This document shows, piece by piece, positions 63,145 through 64,000 of a DNA stretch of 64,000 nucleotides. A program made the position numbers and the translations under genes. The stretch is from assembly GCF_005503695.1 (NCBI RefSeq), contig NZ_SCMU01000001.1, positions 62,001 to 126,000 on the forward strand, in the 5' to 3' direction. This DNA comes from Sphingopyxis sp. 2PD. Lineage in GTDB: Bacteria > Pseudomonadota > Alphaproteobacteria > Sphingomonadales > Sphingomonadaceae. The notes under the pieces are model-generated. The model ran no database searches and was not told the DNA's origin. It worked only from the letters and a program-made list of their open reading frames with translations. Numbering within the stretch: position 1 is the first letter of the stretch; each line of letters opens with the position of its first letter.

Positions 63145-63581
63145 CCGACCAGCACATCGACCCCGAACGCGCGCAGTTCGATGCGTTCAAGGCGCTGCCG
63201 CGCGATCGCGTGATCCACATGCTCAACCTCGTTCGCTTCAAGGCCACCGCGACCTACCCCGCCGACCATGGGCTGGCCGACAAAGGGCTGAGCGGCGCCG
63301 ACGCCTATGCCCATTATGGCGCCGACAGCGGACCGATATTCCAGCGCGTCGGCGGCCGGATCGTGTGGCGCGGGACGATGCAGGCGATGGTCATCGGACC
63401 CGATGCCGAACATTGGGATGCGATGTTCATCGCCGAATATCCGACCAGCGCCGCCTTCATGGAAATGGTCACCGATACGGTCTATCGACAGGCCGTCATC
63501 CACCGTCAGGCGGCCGTCGCAACCTCGCGGCTCATCCGCTGCGACCCGAAAGCGTCCCTGTCCGAGACAGTTTTCGGCTAA
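63141..63581 (+). CDS. DUF1330 protein
   Basis: The 146-residue protein has the DUF1330 fold (dimeric alpha-beta barrel): VIHMLNLVRFK, GRIVWRGTMQAMVIG and WDAMFIAEYPTSAAFMEMV. No function is established. It is translationally coupled to the GNAT gene. Confidence 0.85.
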   Translation: MTDQHIDPERAQFDAFKALPRDRVIHMLNLVRFKATATYPADHGLADKGLSGADAYAHYGADSGPIFQRVGGRIVWRGTMQAMVIGPDAEHWDAMFIAEYPTSAAFMEMVTDTVYRQAVIHRQAAVATSRLIRCDPKASLSETVFG

Positions 63582-63585
63582 CAAA

Positions 63586-63611
63586 GCGTTACCCGTTAAC
63601 GCATTTTCTTT
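63586..63611 (+). terminator. Weak terminator after the DUF1330 gene
   Basis: GCGTTA (63586-63591) pairs with TAACGC (63597-63602), followed by ATTTTCTTT. The stem is short, so termination may be partial. Confidence 0.45.
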
Positions 63612-63667
63612 GCGCCTTTTTAACCAGGATCGGGCAATCCGGGTCAAAGATTAAGGGAGTGTTAGCG

Positions 63668-64000
63668 ATGATCTTGCGCGGAAAATGGCTGGTCACCGGC
63701 CTGCTGATGGCGGCGGCACCGCTTGCCGGTTGCCGGGACAACCCCGAAGCCAAGTCCGAACTCGCCCCGCTCGACGACGGGCTGACCAACGCCGATCCGG
63801 CGGTGAAGGGCGCGCTCGAAGACAAGATCATGGTCGATCCCAAGCTCGCGGGTCAGGCGAACCAGAATGCCGTCGGTCCGGGTAACCGGCCGGTCGATGG
63901 CGGCGTTCCCGGCGTTGCGGGCGGCAAGGCCGCGACCGTCGCCGAAGCCGCCGCTGCGCTCAAGGCCGGCAAGTTGCTGGCAGCCCCGAAAGCCTTGCCG
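63668..64000 (+). CDS. Lipoprotein, N-terminal part (cut by window end)
   Basis: The frame starts at ATG 63668 (GGGAG upstream) and stays open to the window end, 111 codons. A lipoprotein signal is clear: LLMAAAPLAGC, with the lipid-carrying Cys at residue 22. The visible mature part is rich in Ala, Gly, Pro and Asp (ELAPLDDGLTNADPAVKGAL) and looks flexible. The C-terminal part, and with it any functional domain, is missing. Confidence 0.75.
   Translation, partial: MILRGKWLVTGLLMAAAPLAGCRDNPEAKSELAPLDDGLTNADPAVKGALEDKIMVDPKLAGQANQNAVGPGNRPVDGGVPGVAGGKAATVAEAAAALKAGKLLAAPKALP

Overview
The window is a stretch of high-GC alphaproteobacterial chromosome, most consistent with a Sphingopyxis-like member of the Sphingomonadales. 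The evidence is the many exported hydrolases, two large TonB-dependent receptors, the gene orders ctaC-ctaD-ctaB-ctaG-ctaE-DUF983-SURF1-thrC and rpmF-plsX-fabH-ihfA-merR, a class I lysyl-tRNA synthetase, and frequent GTG/TTG starts. I recognised no rRNA, tRNA, CRISPR array, insertion sequence or phage gene. The left edge shows only the end of an upstream transcription unit with its terminator. The right edge cuts a lipoprotein gene.

Region 1 (about 0-2.6 kb) has a LuxR-type regulator with a degenerate receiver and an exported transglutaminase-like cysteine protease. Region 2 (2.6-16.5 kb) is the most interesting part: a compact locus that looks built to scavenge D-amino-acid-containing peptides. 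A six-gene minus-strand operon encodes a Tat-exported M19 dipeptidase, a TonB receptor, a DUF1611 protein (DgcN-like D-glutamate N-acetyltransferase), a YkvI-like membrane transporter, a class C serine hydrolase and a second, lipoprotein M19 dipeptidase. A second minus-strand pair encodes another class C serine hydrolase and an enolase-superfamily dipeptide epimerase (DgcA-like N-acetyl-D-Glu racemase). Divergent from it are an XRE-cupin regulator and a D-aminoacylase-family amidohydrolase. The two operon promoters share an almost identical 21-bp block that covers the -35 box and most of the spacer, so one regulator, probably the XRE-cupin protein, is likely to control both. Two of the metallohydrolases lack the N-terminal HxH/HxD metal motif.

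Region 3 (16.6-20.8 kb) has a diguanylate cyclase and a large TonB receptor with a perfect 16-bp palindrome upstream. Region 4 (20.8-29.6 kb) is the aa3-type cytochrome c oxidase operon with its assembly factors and an unlisted 49-residue membrane protein, followed by thrC and an rRNA-methyltransferase-like gene. Region 5 (29.8-34.7 kb) has pyrE, pdxJ, acpS, lepB, an AI-2E-family permease, an FKBP isomerase and rpsU. Region 6 (35-47.7 kb) is mixed: class II aldolase, an orphan 2Fe-2S molybdo-hydroxylase subunit, an RcnB-like protein with EF-hand-like repeats, an amidohydrolase, a TM-PAS-GGDEF-EAL-PilZ protein, a desaturase, a one-domain asparaginase, class I LysRS, a quinone-oxidoreductase-like enzyme and a PilZ protein. 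Region 7 (47.8-64 kb) has a DinG-like helicase, SixA, a TetR/oxidoreductase pair, merR-ihfA-fabH-plsX-rpmF, a MAPEG protein, a metallo-hydrolase, a retropepsin-like protease, ygfZ, pyrC, rarD and small envelope proteins.

At least five kinds of intergenic palindromic element occur, four of the six main copies lying between convergent genes. One 136-bp family is present twice, and one of those copies supplies the ribosome binding site of acpS.
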